Shown here piece after piece: positions 17,095 to 26,382 of a stretch of DNA of 64,000 bases (the first letter of the stretch is position 1; each line of letters starts with the position of its first letter). The position numbers and the translations under genes were made by a program. A model generated the notes under the pieces. The model saw only the letters and a list, made by a program, of their open reading frames with translations, was not told where the DNA came from and did no database searches. Source of the DNA: Priestia aryabhattai B8W22 (lineage in GTDB: Bacteria > Bacillota > Bacilli > Bacillales > Bacillaceae_H); the NCBI RefSeq assembly GCF_000956595.1, contig NZ_JYOO01000004.1, positions 62,001 through 126,000 of the forward strand, written 5' to 3'.

Positions 17095-18312
17095 TTATTT
17101 TTTAGTAAGGCTGCCATTTCGCTCTAAAACAGGGACTTCGATGTCTACCGTGTTTGGATATTTAACTCCAAGTCCTGTATTTAAAGCAACAACCGTTTCG
17201 TTTTCTTCGATCCATCCTTCTTCTCGCAAACGGCGCGCAGCTAAGAATGTAGCAGCACCTTCCGGACAAATGAACGCACCTTCAAGCTGTGCAACCTTTT
17301 CTTGTTCCTCCACAATCTTATCTTCGTCCACCGCAATCGCACATCCATTTGTATTGTAGACTCCTTCTAAAACTAAGAAGTCCCCGATCGCTTTTGGTAC
17401 GTTGATACCAAAGGCAATGGTTGAAGAATCCGGCCAAAATTCAGATTCTTGTTTTCTTTCATTCCATGCTTTTACAATAGGCGCACAGTTTTCAGCTTGT
17501 ACTGCAACTAAACGAGGGAGATCACCTTTAATCCAGCCAAGCTCTTTTAATTCATTTAACGCTTTGTAGATTCCTATTAAACCAACGCCTCCTCCTGTTG
17601 GATATAAAATCACATCAGGAAGATTCCAAGAAAATTGTTCAGCAAGTTCTAGACCCATTGTTTTTTTACCTTCGATTCGGTACGGCTCTTTAAGTGTAGA
17701 AGCGTCATAAAGTCCCCAGGCTTTAATAGCCTCACCGACAATTTTACCCGCATCGCTGATGAGTCCATCTACTAAGTAAAGGTCAGCTCCAGCGACAGCA
17801 CACTCATTTCGTGTAATAACAGGCGCATCTTTTGGCATTACAACGGTTGCTTTTATGTCAGCACGTGACGAATACAGCGACCAAGCAGCTCCGGCGTTCC
17901 CATTTGTAGGCATCGCTAACTGTTCAACGCCCAGTTCTTTTGCTTTTGACACCCCTACAGCGGCGCCTCTAGCTTTAAATGATCCCGTTGGAATAATACC
18001 TTCATCTTTCATATATAAGTTTGGAATATCCATTTCTTTACCTAGCTTAGACATTTTTATAAGCGGAGTCATCCCTTCGCCTAAGGAAATGACGTTTTCC
18101 GGATCTTCTACTGGAAGCAGCTCATGATATCTCCATAAATTTGGTTCTCTGCTTTGAACAGCTTCTGGAGTCAGGTTATCTTTCAATCTCTCTAAATCAT
18201 ACGCTACTAATAAAGGTGATCCACATTCACATAATTGATGTTTTTCTTTTGGACTATATTCTTTTTTGCATTTAGGACAATATAAGTGAGAAACATAACT
18301 AAACGGCATCAT
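17095..18312 (-). CDS. Threonine synthase-like PLP enzyme with N-terminal zinc ribbon
   Basis: A 405-residue fold-type II PLP enzyme. A zinc-ribbon-like start has CPKC (12-15) and CEC (28-30). The PLP lysine is Lys113 in TGSFKARGA, and the phosphate loop TGGGVG is at 239-244. Threonine synthase converts O-phosphohomoserine to threonine. The ribbon and length fit the threonine synthase group found outside hom-thrC-thrB operons; this gene stands alone, so it could be a second synthase or a related lyase. The start at 18312 follows AAAGGAGTGTGT; the adjacent ATG three bases later has equally good spacing. Confidence 0.85.
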   Translation of the reverse strand: MMPFSYVSHLYCPKCKKEYSPKEKHQLCECGSPLLVAYDLERLKDNLTPEAVQSREPNLWRYHELLPVEDPENVISLGEGMTPLIKMSKLGKEMDIPNLYMKDEGIIPTGSFKARGAAVGVSKAKELGVEQLAMPTNGNAGAAWSLYSSRADIKATVVMPKDAPVITRNECAVAGADLYLVDGLISDAGKIVGEAIKAWGLYDASTLKEPYRIEGKKTMGLELAEQFSWNLPDVILYPTGGGVGLIGIYKALNELKELGWIKGDLPRLVAVQAENCAPIVKAWNERKQESEFWPDSSTIAFGINVPKAIGDFLVLEGVYNTNGCAIAVDEDKIVEEQEKVAQLEGAFICPEGAATFLAARRLREEGWIEENETVVALNTGLGVKYPNTVDIEVPVLERNGSLTKK

Positions 18313-18685
18313 ACACACTCCTTTAAATTCTGTAAACATACTACCCTATATACATTATAATTTATATTATTTTTATCAGAATTGTAAGGTATGATTTACT
18401 CATAATTTTTTGAATATTAAAAATTAATAAATCCCTATTACATTAGGATTTTTATCCTTTTTCTCACTTTGTTTATATTCTTTTTTTTAAGTCAACATCA
18501 TTGAATTTAAATAAAAATGCGGAAAGAAATGTAATTCACACTTTAGTTATAGGAATAATCATTTAAGAAGTAGTAACTGCTCTTCGAATTTCACCACAGA
18601 AACGTTTACTGCTATTCAAAACAAAATTTACTTAGCAAGACCTTTCTTCAACTATTCAGCTTTTATACATATGTTTAACTTTGTC

Positions 18686-18752
18686 AAAGTACCTTTTTTA
18701 TAAGATATTGACATTTTAGTAAGGTACCTTTATTATTTATTAAGGTACCTTA
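18686..18752 (+). promoter_or_regulatory. SigA promoter with MarR operators (autoregulation)
   Basis: TTGACA (18708-18713), 17-bp spacer and TATTAT (18731-18736) form a near-ideal promoter. A palindrome AAGGTACCTT fills the spacer end (18721-18730), and TAAGGTACCTTA (18741-18752) lies at the start point. Their centres are 21 bp apart, two helical turns. A third site with 9 of 10 bases (AAAGTACCTT, 18686-18695) is upstream. The upstream part of the gap (18313-18685) shows no gene. Confidence 0.85.
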
Positions 18753-18848
18753 TCTTTTTTTAAAAAACACGTCCTTCCTATCTTATTAAGAGGATAAATT
18801 TTTTTGTGCAGATAAGTCTAACGTTAAATTAGCAAGGAGGCTTTTATC

Positions 18849-19520
18849 ATGGGTGAAAGAGATAACGAATATTTACACGAGCAAGATTTAATTGATCAAT
18901 TTTTCAGGTTCCAGAGACAGCTAGCAAGATATCAGCGATACTACTTTGTCAGCAGAAGAGATCCTGGAGCATTAGGTGATCAGCACCGAGGGCAAGGACG
19001 GATATTAAAATTACTAAAATTGCAGCCCAAAACTACACAAAAAGAGCTGTCGTACTTACTGGACATGAGGCCTCAATCCATAGGTGAATTACTTAGTAAG
19101 TTAGAAAGAAAAGGTTACATTGTTCGTACACCATCCGAGAAAGATCGACGAGTACTCTCCGTTGAGTTAACAGCATCCGGACTAGAGGCTATCGAGGCTA
19201 CGGAGGAACAAAACAATAGCTCAGGTATCTTTAATGTTCTTTCAGAAGAAGAGCAAGATACTCTTTCACATTTAATGCAGAAGTTAAATACTTACTTAGA
19301 CGAAGAAATGTTAAAACAAGATGATGATGAAGGCAAAGAATTTCGACGTCCTAATGATCTGCGAGGATTTGAACCTCACCATAGATTCTTTGGTGGTGAT
19401 CCGGAGCACGGACCAAGAGGTCTTGGACGCGGACCTTGGGGACACGGCGCTGAATCTAGAACACCAGGATTCAGCAATCGACCTCCACGAGAAACTAATA
19501 GAGATAATAACGAGAAATAA
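18849..19520 (+). CDS. MarR-family regulator with Gly/His/Arg-rich C-terminal tail
   Basis: A 223-residue protein. Residues 10-155 are a normal MarR winged helix, with recognition helix near MRPQSIGELLSKLERKGY (73-90) and wing SEKDRRVL (96-103). Residues 157-223 form a low-complexity tail rich in Gly, Arg, His and Pro, which most MarR proteins lack. The AAGGAGG site precedes the ATG. The EmrB-type pump gene follows 60 bases later, and the paired AAGGTACCTT sites over the promoter suggest that it represses its own operon until a drug-like ligand releases it. Confidence 0.9.
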   Translation: MGERDNEYLHEQDLIDQFFRFQRQLARYQRYYFVSRRDPGALGDQHRGQGRILKLLKLQPKTTQKELSYLLDMRPQSIGELLSKLERKGYIVRTPSEKDRRVLSVELTASGLEAIEATEEQNNSSGIFNVLSEEEQDTLSHLMQKLNTYLDEEMLKQDDDEGKEFRRPNDLRGFEPHHRFFGGDPEHGPRGLGRGPWGHGAESRTPGFSNRPPRETNRDNNEK

Positions 19521-19580
19521 TTCACATGCTGTTTAGTGTTTAGTGACTATTTCTACTAATTTCATGAGAGGAAATGCAAT

Positions 19581-21110
19581 ATGGAAAACATCTCAAATGT
19601 TGGAGAACAAGTTTTAAATAATAAAAACAATAAAGTATTGGTAATGGCTGGATTGATGATTGGAATCATTTTTTCCGAGCTTGATGAAACGGTTGTAAAT
19701 ACGGCCATGCCAACGATTATACGTGATCTTGGCGGACTATCTATGTATGGATGGGTTGCAGGCATTTATATGCTAGCGCTATCGGCTTTTATGCCTCTAC
19801 TAGGAAAATTAGCTGATTTATTCAGTCGGAAAAAAGTCTACTTCGCTTCTATGGCCTTCTTTATTGGCGGCTCTATTATATGCGGGCTTTCTCATTCCAT
19901 GATTATGCTTTTAATCGGACGAGGAATTCAAGGACTTGGCGCGGGTGGACTCATGCCGCTAGCCATGACGATTTCGAGTGATTTGTTCCCTGTTGAACAA
20001 CGAGCAAAAGTTCAAGCGTTTATGGGTCCAGTTATGTTTATCCCTATGCTTTTAGGACCGTTAATGGGAGGCTTTTTTGTAGATCAAGCAAGCTGGCACT
20101 GGATTTTCTTCGTAAATATTCCAGTAGGATTAATAGCAGTCATTTTTTTAGCAAGTGGCTTAAAAGAAACACATGAAAGAAAAAAAGTAACGATTGATTG
20201 GGCTGGAGCCATTCTTCTGGTAGCTGCGATCATTTCATTATTAATTACGCCTGTTTTAGTCGAGAACGAAGGATATGCGTGGAGCTCTCCATTCATCATT
20301 TCGCTACTATGTGTAGGCGTACTTTTAATTGGACTTTTCATTTGGATAGAATCAAAAGTGGTTGAACCTATCGTACCGCTGCATCTATTTAAAAATCGTA
20401 ATATTTTAGTATTATCACTGCTTGTTTTTACTGTAGGCTGTGGATTAATGGGATCATTCTCATCTTTCCCTTACTTTGCACAGAACGTATTAGGCCTTAC
20501 CCCTACGGAATCTGGGTATTTAACTTTGCCCATGATGGTAGGTGCTGTTGCAACTTCAATCGTTTCTGGGTTTCTATTAACAAAAGTTCGGTACCGCGAA
20601 TTGTTTGTACTTTCTTTCATTATGCCTGTTATCGGCTTTTATTTATTTTCTAAATTAAATATTAATACCACTACCTTGCAGGTCATCATTTTCTTTTTTA
20701 TCACGGGGCTTGGCTTAGGGGTCATGTTTGGCGGAGATAACTTAATTGTTCAAGAATCTGTAGAAAAAGAACACAAAGGAATTGCATTAGCAACCGTTCC
20801 ATTGTTTCAGTCTATTGGCGCAACTGTGGGAGTAAGTATGTTTGGTACGCTATTATCTTCCACGCTTACTTCAAAGCTAAGTAGTTTAGGTGATGAATTG
20901 CCAAAAAGCATGGCAGATAATATGAATAGCCTGGCAGCAGGAGGAATTCCAAACGGTCTTACTCCAGAATTATTTATAAAAATCAAAGTTTTATTTATTG
21001 AATCATTTCAACATATCTATACTTACGCATTTGTGCTTACAATCATTTCCTTTATTTTATGCTTCTTTCTAAAAAAAGAAGTGCTATCTTCAAAACCAGA
21101 AGAGGAATAA
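19581..21110 (+). CDS. EmrB/QacA-type (DHA2) multidrug efflux MFS transporter
   Basis: A 509-residue, probably 14-helix drug:H+ antiporter. The acidic LDETVVNTAMPTI motif (34-46) in helix 1 is the DHA2 motif D1; GKLADLFSRKKVY (75-87) is motif A. It exports cationic or amphipathic compounds. The GAGAGGAAATGCAAT ribosome binding region precedes the ATG. It is the second gene of an operon with the MarR regulator and ends at a strong terminator. Confidence 0.92.
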   Translation: MENISNVGEQVLNNKNNKVLVMAGLMIGIIFSELDETVVNTAMPTIIRDLGGLSMYGWVAGIYMLALSAFMPLLGKLADLFSRKKVYFASMAFFIGGSIICGLSHSMIMLLIGRGIQGLGAGGLMPLAMTISSDLFPVEQRAKVQAFMGPVMFIPMLLGPLMGGFFVDQASWHWIFFVNIPVGLIAVIFLASGLKETHERKKVTIDWAGAILLVAAIISLLITPVLVENEGYAWSSPFIISLLCVGVLLIGLFIWIESKVVEPIVPLHLFKNRNILVLSLLVFTVGCGLMGSFSSFPYFAQNVLGLTPTESGYLTLPMMVGAVATSIVSGFLLTKVRYRELFVLSFIMPVIGFYLFSKLNINTTTLQVIIFFFITGLGLGVMFGGDNLIVQESVEKEHKGIALATVPLFQSIGATVGVSMFGTLLSSTLTSKLSSLGDELPKSMADNMNSLAAGGIPNGLTPELFIKIKVLFIESFQHIYTYAFVLTIISFILCFFLKKEVLSSKPEEE

Positions 21111-21166
21111 AAGAGATTGATACTTTAGTCAAAAGTGTATTTGTACAACAATCGTTCCAAAAAATG

Positions 21167-21206
21167 AAAAAGCCAATTCGAATTTAACTCGAATTGGCTT
21201 TTTTTA
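21167..21206 (+). terminator. Terminator of the marR-efflux operon
   Basis: AAAAGCCAATTCGA / TCGAATTGGCTTTT stem with T-run. Confidence 0.92.
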
Positions 21207-21287
21207 TTAATAGATTAAAGATTTTACTTTAGTTATTTCGGAGTCATATTACCATCAGCTGTACTCTTGATTGTTCTTTCTTTTTTC

Positions 21288-21578
21288 TTAAATAGATTTG
21301 TTCGCACTCTCTTTCTTAAAGACTCCTATTAACAGCGTAACCAGTCCTATTAAAAAGAAAAACGGAAACAATAACATCATTAATGCAGCTCCTGCAAAAC
21401 CTTCTTCCTGGCTAATTGCAAACAAAATTGAAACGGCCCATGAAAAGAACGGAGCTATGATTAATATAGTTGTTGTTCCCCACACTATACATTTTCTTTT
21501 AGTTGTTTTTCCTTGGCTTAGTCCGCTTGCAAACATCAGACCTAATACTAAAACAAGTAATGCAACTCCAAGTGCCAT
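21288..21578 (-). CDS. Small three-helix membrane protein
   Basis: A 96-residue membrane protein of unknown function with hydrophobic segments at about 3-20, 32-55 and 63-88 and a basic KKESANKSI tail. The ATG follows a GGAGGTGGGG site. It lies 36 bases after another small membrane protein gene on the same strand, so the two probably form an operon. Confidence 0.7.
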   Translation of the reverse strand: MALGVALLVLVLGLMFASGLSQGKTTKRKCIVWGTTTILIIAPFFSWAVSILFAISQEEGFAGAALMMLLFPFFFLIGLVTLLIGVFKKESANKSI

Positions 21579-21614
21579 ATCATCCCCACCTCCAGCATCC
21601 GTTTAGTTTTCACG

Positions 21615-21896
21615 TTACACCGTTTTCTTTTTTGTCTCTTGCACCGCAATAAATATGCTTGTAATAACGAGTAAAATTAAACCTTCTCCGATAATTATTA
21701 TCCCTTTTATCTGGATGTCTATCGCATCAAATCCGCTTATTTTGGCAAAAGCGTAAAGAAGTAAAAATGAACCGAATAACACCGTAACGAAGGAAATAAC
21801 CAGCGCGGCTATTCTATTGTTAAACACAATACTTACAAAAAGGATTACCACAAATATGATACTAATAGCCATGCAATTATTAAGTATGAAAGACAT
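21615..21896 (-). CDS. Small three-helix membrane protein
   Basis: A 93-residue protein with hydrophobic segments at about 8-25, 29-52 and 62-85 and a short QETKKKTV tail. It has an AAGGAGG site 5 bases before the ATG. First gene of a two-gene unit with the membrane protein at 21288-21578. Not recognised; the pair resembles accessory membrane proteins of uncertain role common in P. megaterium. Confidence 0.7.
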   Translation of the reverse strand: MSFILNNCMAISIIFVVILFVSIVFNNRIAALVISFVTVLFGSFLLLYAFAKISGFDAIDIQIKGIIIIGEGLILLVITSIFIAVQETKKKTV

Positions 21897-21957
21897 ACAT
21901 ACCTCCTTGAAACATCTTGTTATATCGTTTGAACATATTCGACCTGTCAGCTATTCT

Positions 21958-22587
21958 CTAATTAGCAATGAACGGAGTTTTACCTATGTAAGATGGATTA
22001 TGTATCTGCTCAATCATAAATCTCGCAATATCCCGAGAAGATATTTTAAACCCTGGCATATCAAATTCATCCTCTTTTATGGCTTGAGATTTTTTGTTTT
22101 CTTCAACAAAAGGAAGGCGTATAAGCGTCCAATCTAGTTTGCTTTTTCGAAGAAGCTGCAATTCTTTTCTTTTATCTTCCATCATTTCAGAGTACAGAAT
22201 ACGAAATACACTAGCTCCTACCTTATTAAGAATTGATTTTTTATCTCCTTCTATATCTAAAGATCCCCCAGTTACTCCAACATATCTCTTTATTTCAAGC
22301 TCTTTCATAGTCTGAATAACTAATGCTGTAATTTCGCTATATAAAGGTACAGCTTTGTTAGGCTGACCGAATGTATTGATAACGGCGTGGCATCCACTTA
22401 GTAAGGAAAGAATGACATCTGGATCTCTAGCATCTCCTTCAATTAAAGTTATGTTTGGATCTTCAAGTAACGATTTTTTTGGAGTTCTAACTAGCATACG
22501 AACGCGATAGCCTTCTTCTTTAGCTGTTTTTACTAAAAATCTACCTGCTCTTCCGGTCCCTCCAATAATCGCAATCGTATTTTTCAT
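21958..22587 (-). CDS. NAD(P)-binding NmrA/SDR-like oxidoreductase
   Basis: A 209-residue Rossmann protein with GGTGRAGR at 8-15 binding NAD(P), VRMLVRTP after the second strand, and a GVTGGSLDIEG active-region segment. It belongs to the atypical SDR family of NmrA-like or flavin-reductase-like (YwnB/YhfK-type) proteins. The usual Tyr-x-x-x-Lys pair is not evident, so it may act as a redox sensor or isomerase rather than a dehydrogenase. The start at 22587 has GGGGGAATGATTGAT upstream; the longer frame from 22662 has no site. Confidence 0.85.
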   Translation of the reverse strand: MKNTIAIIGGTGRAGRFLVKTAKEEGYRVRMLVRTPKKSLLEDPNITLIEGDARDPDVILSLLSGCHAVINTFGQPNKAVPLYSEITALVIQTMKELEIKRYVGVTGGSLDIEGDKKSILNKVGASVFRILYSEMMEDKRKELQLLRKSKLDWTLIRLPFVEENKKSQAIKEDEFDMPGFKISSRDIARFMIEQIHNPSYIGKTPFIAN

Positions 22588-22759
22588 ATCAATCATTCCC
22601 CCATATACATAGCAACAAAGTTTAGTTAATAACCATATTATACCATTCATGTATTTAAGCATGAAATAAACTCTATGAAGCTAGAATGTGTTAAGATCCG
22701 TTTAAAAAAAGAGCCCTAACTCCAGAGAGTAAAAGATTTTTGTTTGTTATCACTTACTC

Positions 22760-23536
22760 TTACTCAAACCTAAACCCAATCCCGCCGTCTACAATAATAT
22801 TTTGACCCGTAACAAACGATGCGTCGTCCGAAAGAAGCCATTTTACTGCTTTTGCCGCTTCAAGCGGATCACCAATTCTGCCTAGCGCGTTTAATTTTTG
22901 ATAGGATTCATTGAGCTTTTCTTTTTCCTCTGAAGATAGAGCTAAAAACTTTTCTTCTAGCATAGACGTCCGAAATGCACCTGGACACAGAGAGTTAATT
23001 CTTATATTTTGATGGCCATATTCCTGAGCAACTGACTTTGTTAAAGCAATCACACCGCTTTTCCCAGCCGCATACACGCCAGTCCCCGCTGAACATAAAA
23101 TAGCGTCCATTGAGGATGTATTCACAATGACCCCGCTGTTTTGTTTGGTCATAACCTGCAGCTGATACTTCATACAAAGCCATACACTTTTTAACGTAAC
23201 GTTTATTAAATGGTCAAAGTCTTCTTCTTTGAATTCATGCGTAGCACTAGAGGAAGCCTCCGTGTTAGCCGCATTATTAAAGCCCACATCAATTTTCCCA
23301 AATGTAGAGTATGTTTGGCTAACAAGGTTTTTGACATCTTGACTATTTGTTACATCCGTTTTGATAAAAAGAGATCGAGGAGACCACTTTCTTAATCTAG
23401 AAAGAGCTTCTTCTCCTTTTTCACTATTTCTAGAAGCAATCACAACATGCATGCCCTCTTTTGCGAGTAATTCCGCTGTTGCTAAACCAATCCCCGACGT
23501 TCCACCCGTAATAATCCCTACTTTTTCTTCAAACAT
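22760..23536 (-). CDS. Short-chain dehydrogenase/reductase
   Basis: A 258-residue classical SDR. TGGTSGIG (10-17) binds the cofactor, NNAA lies near residue 90, and YAAGK gives the catalytic Tyr-x-x-x-Lys at about 155-159 with an upstream Ser in NTSSMDA. The C-terminal VTGQNIIVDGG is typical. The likely cofactor is NAD(P); the alcohol or ketone substrate is not known. The ATG follows GGGGAGAAATAG. Confidence 0.9.
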   Translation of the reverse strand: MFEEKVGIITGGTSGIGLATAELLAKEGMHVVIASRNSEKGEEALSRLRKWSPRSLFIKTDVTNSQDVKNLVSQTYSTFGKIDVGFNNAANTEASSSATHEFKEEDFDHLINVTLKSVWLCMKYQLQVMTKQNSGVIVNTSSMDAILCSAGTGVYAAGKSGVIALTKSVAQEYGHQNIRINSLCPGAFRTSMLEEKFLALSSEEKEKLNESYQKLNALGRIGDPLEAAKAVKWLLSDDASFVTGQNIIVDGGIGFRFE

Positions 23537-23730
23537 CTATTTCTCCCCTTTTGCGTTTAATAAGATCTCAACAAATTAAATTTAGTCACACTAGCCATAG
23601 AAGTTATTCAGCTTTGGGTAAATTAATCCCTGCTTCGAAATACTAAAAAGATAGTGAGAAACAACTAAAGCAATTCAATCTAAAGACGCGCAAATTGGAC
23701 AAAGGAGCTAGTATAGGTCACTTGCCCGCT

Positions 23731-23918
23731 GTTGATTTCGGTGCAAGGCTTCACTTTCCGCGGGCGGCCGGTGAGCCCGCAGGGGTCTTCGCCTTGCCCT
23801 CCAATCAACTGCTAGAAGCACCCACCCACATAAACGAAACCTACGTTCATCACAACAACAAAAAATCCGAACAAGTTTGATTCTCCATCAAGAATCTCCA
23901 TTCATCGTTCAGATTTTT
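23731..23918. repeat. Intergenic palindromic repeat, short copy
   Basis: Begins GTTGATTTCGGTGCAAGGC and ends GCCTTGCCCTCCAATCAAC (23731-23810), which pair imperfectly as terminal inverted repeats. It is GC-rich (CCGCGGGCGG), in contrast to its surroundings. A shared downstream part follows (CTAGAA, GAAACCTACGTTCATC), then a hairpin AAAAATC / GATTTTT (23861-23918). It matches the longer copy at 29367-29584, with about 45 central bases missing. Confidence 0.85.
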
Positions 23919-23954
23919 CTTTAACTAAAATACTGTTGTTGCAGTCTCTTTTGA

Positions 23955-24698
23955 CTAGCTACTAATCTGATGTTGAGAAACAGATAAAGCAGATTTTCGA
24001 TTCCATAAATAGAAGGCATATCCGCTTAAAAATAGAAGCAGCGCGTAATTAATAAGTAAAGAATCGTTAGCTTCAACAGGGCTTGTAAACTGGAGAAAAT
24101 TATTTAAGCCGTGGAATACAATCGTAATTCCAATCGATTGACCGTAAACGATTAGCAAAGCCAGTACCAACCCAATAATAAATGCAAATAAAATTTGAAA
24201 AATTGTATTTGCTACCGATTGACCGCTTAGCATATTCAAACTGTGCGTAAAGGCAAATAGAAACGATGATAGAAGAATCGCCACTTTATAGCTTTTTGCT
24301 AACAGCAAATTCAGCATAAACCCTCTAAATACCATCTCTTCTACAAATGCTATGACTAGAGTTTGGGTAAGCAAAATAAGAACAAGATCAACAGTGGAAC
24401 TTCCGTATACACCTTTGTTCCCGATGAGGATAATAAGCAAATACAAAAGAAGCGGAGAAAGAACGAGGATTCTTGTTCTAAAGGACATGTTTTGTTGAAA
24501 GGAGAAAAAATGCTGCCACTTTTTTGTTTTTGTTAGATAAAAAGCTATTCCTATTGCTAAAGGGACAACTCCTAAAAACTGAAGATAATGTGCAGTAGGA
24601 TGCGTCATGCTCACGTATGCACCGTTTACCACAAACCAAAAGATAACTAAGATTTCTAGGCCAATAACTTTCCATAAAAGCTTTGACTTGATCATCAC
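23955..24698 (-). CDS. CPBP-family intramembrane glutamic protease
   Basis: A 247-residue membrane protein with about seven to eight helices. The catalytic motif EEMVFRG has Glu120, Glu121 and Arg125; conserved histidines are His152 (FTHS) and His196 (FHGLNN). The family (PF02517, CAAX protease/bacteriocin processing) includes prenyl-protein proteases and bacteriocin self-immunity proteins. No bacteriocin genes are adjacent, so its role is open. The start lies after AAAGGTAGTGTAGTG; the second Met is equally possible. Confidence 0.9.
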   Translation of the reverse strand: MMIKSKLLWKVIGLEILVIFWFVVNGAYVSMTHPTAHYLQFLGVVPLAIGIAFYLTKTKKWQHFFSFQQNMSFRTRILVLSPLLLYLLIILIGNKGVYGSSTVDLVLILLTQTLVIAFVEEMVFRGFMLNLLLAKSYKVAILLSSFLFAFTHSLNMLSGQSVANTIFQILFAFIIGLVLALLIVYGQSIGITIVFHGLNNFLQFTSPVEANDSLLINYALLLFLSGYAFYLWNRKSALSVSQHQISS

Positions 24699-24853
24699 TA
24701 CACTACCTTTCTGCTTTAGGCTTCATTGATAACCTATATTCGTTTTAAGGATTTTATATGTTTTCACCTTTTTATCATTCGAGCTCAAAGATCATGTGAG
24801 GCAACGCTTCTTCCTTTTAAAATAAGAAGATCGTTCCTCCTTTTTTACTGTGA

Positions 24854-25081
24854 TTACACAAGGTACAAAAATGCACAAAACCCTACCCATGTGACGTAGT
24901 CACCAAACTTCATTTTTTTACCGCCTCTCACAAGTACATTTACAGCCCAATTCAAAGCACTTCCCTCGGACGTTTTAGCTACATACTTTCTCGCTAAAGC
25001 GTATACTCCCACTCGAAATAAGTAATAGCTGACTAAACATAAAAAAGAGATGGTCATAAAATTTAAATTTAACTCTTTCAC
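24854..25081 (-). CDS. Small membrane protein linked to an XRE regulator
   Basis: A 75-residue protein with one to two hydrophobic segments and a basic middle (FRVGVYALARKYVAK). I do not recognise it. I chose the GTG at 25081 because GAGGTG lies six bases upstream; the GTG at 25090 has no site. It follows the XRE regulator gene by 44 bases on the same strand and is probably cotranscribed with it. Confidence 0.6.
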   Translation of the reverse strand: MKELNLNFMTISFLCLVSYYLFRVGVYALARKYVAKTSEGSALNWAVNVLVRGGKKMKFGDYVTWVGFCAFLYLV

Positions 25082-25125
25082 CTTGTACACCTCATCGTTT
25101 TTGTGTTATTACATAACATTGCTTT

Positions 25126-25572
25126 TTATTTCTGTTCATAAAAATCTTTTTTGACACCTTTCAAAAGCTTTAATATTTCTTTATAAAAACAGATAATTAA
25201 CATTCCAACGATGTTTGTCACCATCATAATCATAAGATTGCCGATGATGAGACTCAGAAAATTACCAAAAAACATGAGGCCAATTCCGATATAAAAGCCT
25301 GGGTGAAGTAGCTTATCGTCGTCTTCTTTTTCTTCTTCCTGAATGTTTATTCTGTTTTGTAATGCAACATCATTTTTAATAAACTCATTAATAGTTGTTC
25401 CATAGATGTCGCTTAAGTTTAAAAGTTGTTGGATATCAGGGTAGCTCTGATTATCTTCCCATTTATGTATGTGCTGTACCGATACACTCAGCTGCTCAGC
25501 AACCTCTTCTTCTGACATCTTTTGTTCTTCTCTTAATTTTTTTAATTGATTTCCTAACCTCAACTCATTCAC
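25126..25572 (-). CDS. XRE-family regulator with C-terminal membrane helices
   Basis: A 148-residue protein. Residues 5-62 are a Cro/C1-type helix-turn-helix (LGNQLKKLREEQKMSEEEV...VSVQHIHKWEDNQSYPD). After an acidic linker (EEEKEDDD), two hydrophobic helices at about 92-130 anchor it in the membrane, followed by a basic tail. Membrane-tethered XRE regulators of this form are common in Bacillus and poorly studied. The ATG follows AGAGGTGAATGAG. The next gene encodes a small membrane protein. Confidence 0.85.
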   Translation of the reverse strand: MNELRLGNQLKKLREEQKMSEEEVAEQLSVSVQHIHKWEDNQSYPDIQQLLNLSDIYGTTINEFIKNDVALQNRINIQEEEKEDDDKLLHPGFYIGIGLMFFGNFLSLIIGNLMIMMVTNIVGMLIICFYKEILKLLKGVKKDFYEQK

Positions 25573-25827
25573 CTCTATAACTATGGCAGCGTGTAAACAA
25601 AATTTGTTTGCACTACGTTTTCTCGTTTTCTACAATTCTAACATATTGTGGTAAAAAAGAAAGAAACAGTAATGAGACATATAAACCATAAAACGATACC
25701 ACTAAAAAATAGTGAGAATTCTCATGTGTAAAAAATGAAAGAATGCACTTTTATCTACAGCCCTTTAGTGTTTATACTAAATAGTGGATTGTACGAACAT
25801 AGAAATGAAAAAGGAGGCAAACTGACG

Positions 25828-26334
25828 ATGGAAATGCTGCTTATTTATCTATTTGTTGTCGCTCTTATCGGATTTATTATTTGGAGAAAGATGAAAAAGA
25901 AAAACAAGCCCATTAAAAAGAATGGACTTGGTATACTAGCACCTATTTTTTTCATATTGATTGCATTTTCACTTAGTCTAAGTCAACTGATGCACATACC
26001 GGGCCAATCATTTCACTTACCACCCTACTGGGAGATGATGATTGCTGGTGTATTAGGTGTGATATTCGGGCTCATTATGCTTAGCCAAACAGACTATGAA
26101 GTAAGAGAAGATGGCTTTATTTATTCAAAGCCAAACAAAAATTTTAAATATGTAATTATCGCCATTATTTTTATAAGAATGGCTTTGAGCCAGTACTTCA
26201 AAGGATTAGACTCGATAGACTTCGCGGTCTTAACAATGACGCTAGCCTTTATATATATTGTTATTTGGAGAGTTGGCAGCTATTTAAAATTCCGTAAACT
26301 AAATGGTGATAATTACAGCGTAAATGCTGGGTAA
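25828..26334 (+). CDS. CcdC-like (DUF1453) membrane protein
   Basis: A 168-residue protein with five or so hydrophobic segments. The order LIGFIIWRKMKKKNKPIK, a central FGLIMLSQTDYEVREDGFIYSKP segment and the closing WRVGSYLKFRKL fit the CcdC/DUF1453 family (PF07301), seen next to cytochrome c biogenesis genes in B. subtilis but of unknown function. The start at 25828 has AAAGGAGG; the longer frame from 25735 has no site. Single gene with its own terminator. Confidence 0.75.
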   Translation: MEMLLIYLFVVALIGFIIWRKMKKKNKPIKKNGLGILAPIFFILIAFSLSLSQLMHIPGQSFHLPPYWEMMIAGVLGVIFGLIMLSQTDYEVREDGFIYSKPNKNFKYVIIAIIFIRMALSQYFKGLDSIDFAVLTMTLAFIYIVIWRVGSYLKFRKLNGDNYSVNAG

Positions 26335-26350
26335 TGATCAATATAACTAG

Positions 26351-26382
26351 TCCTTCTTCCTGTTTGGAAAGAAGGATTTTTT
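26351..26382 (+). terminator. Terminator of the CcdC-like gene
   Basis: TCCTTCTTCC / GGAAAGAAGGA stem with a short loop and six Ts. Confidence 0.8.
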
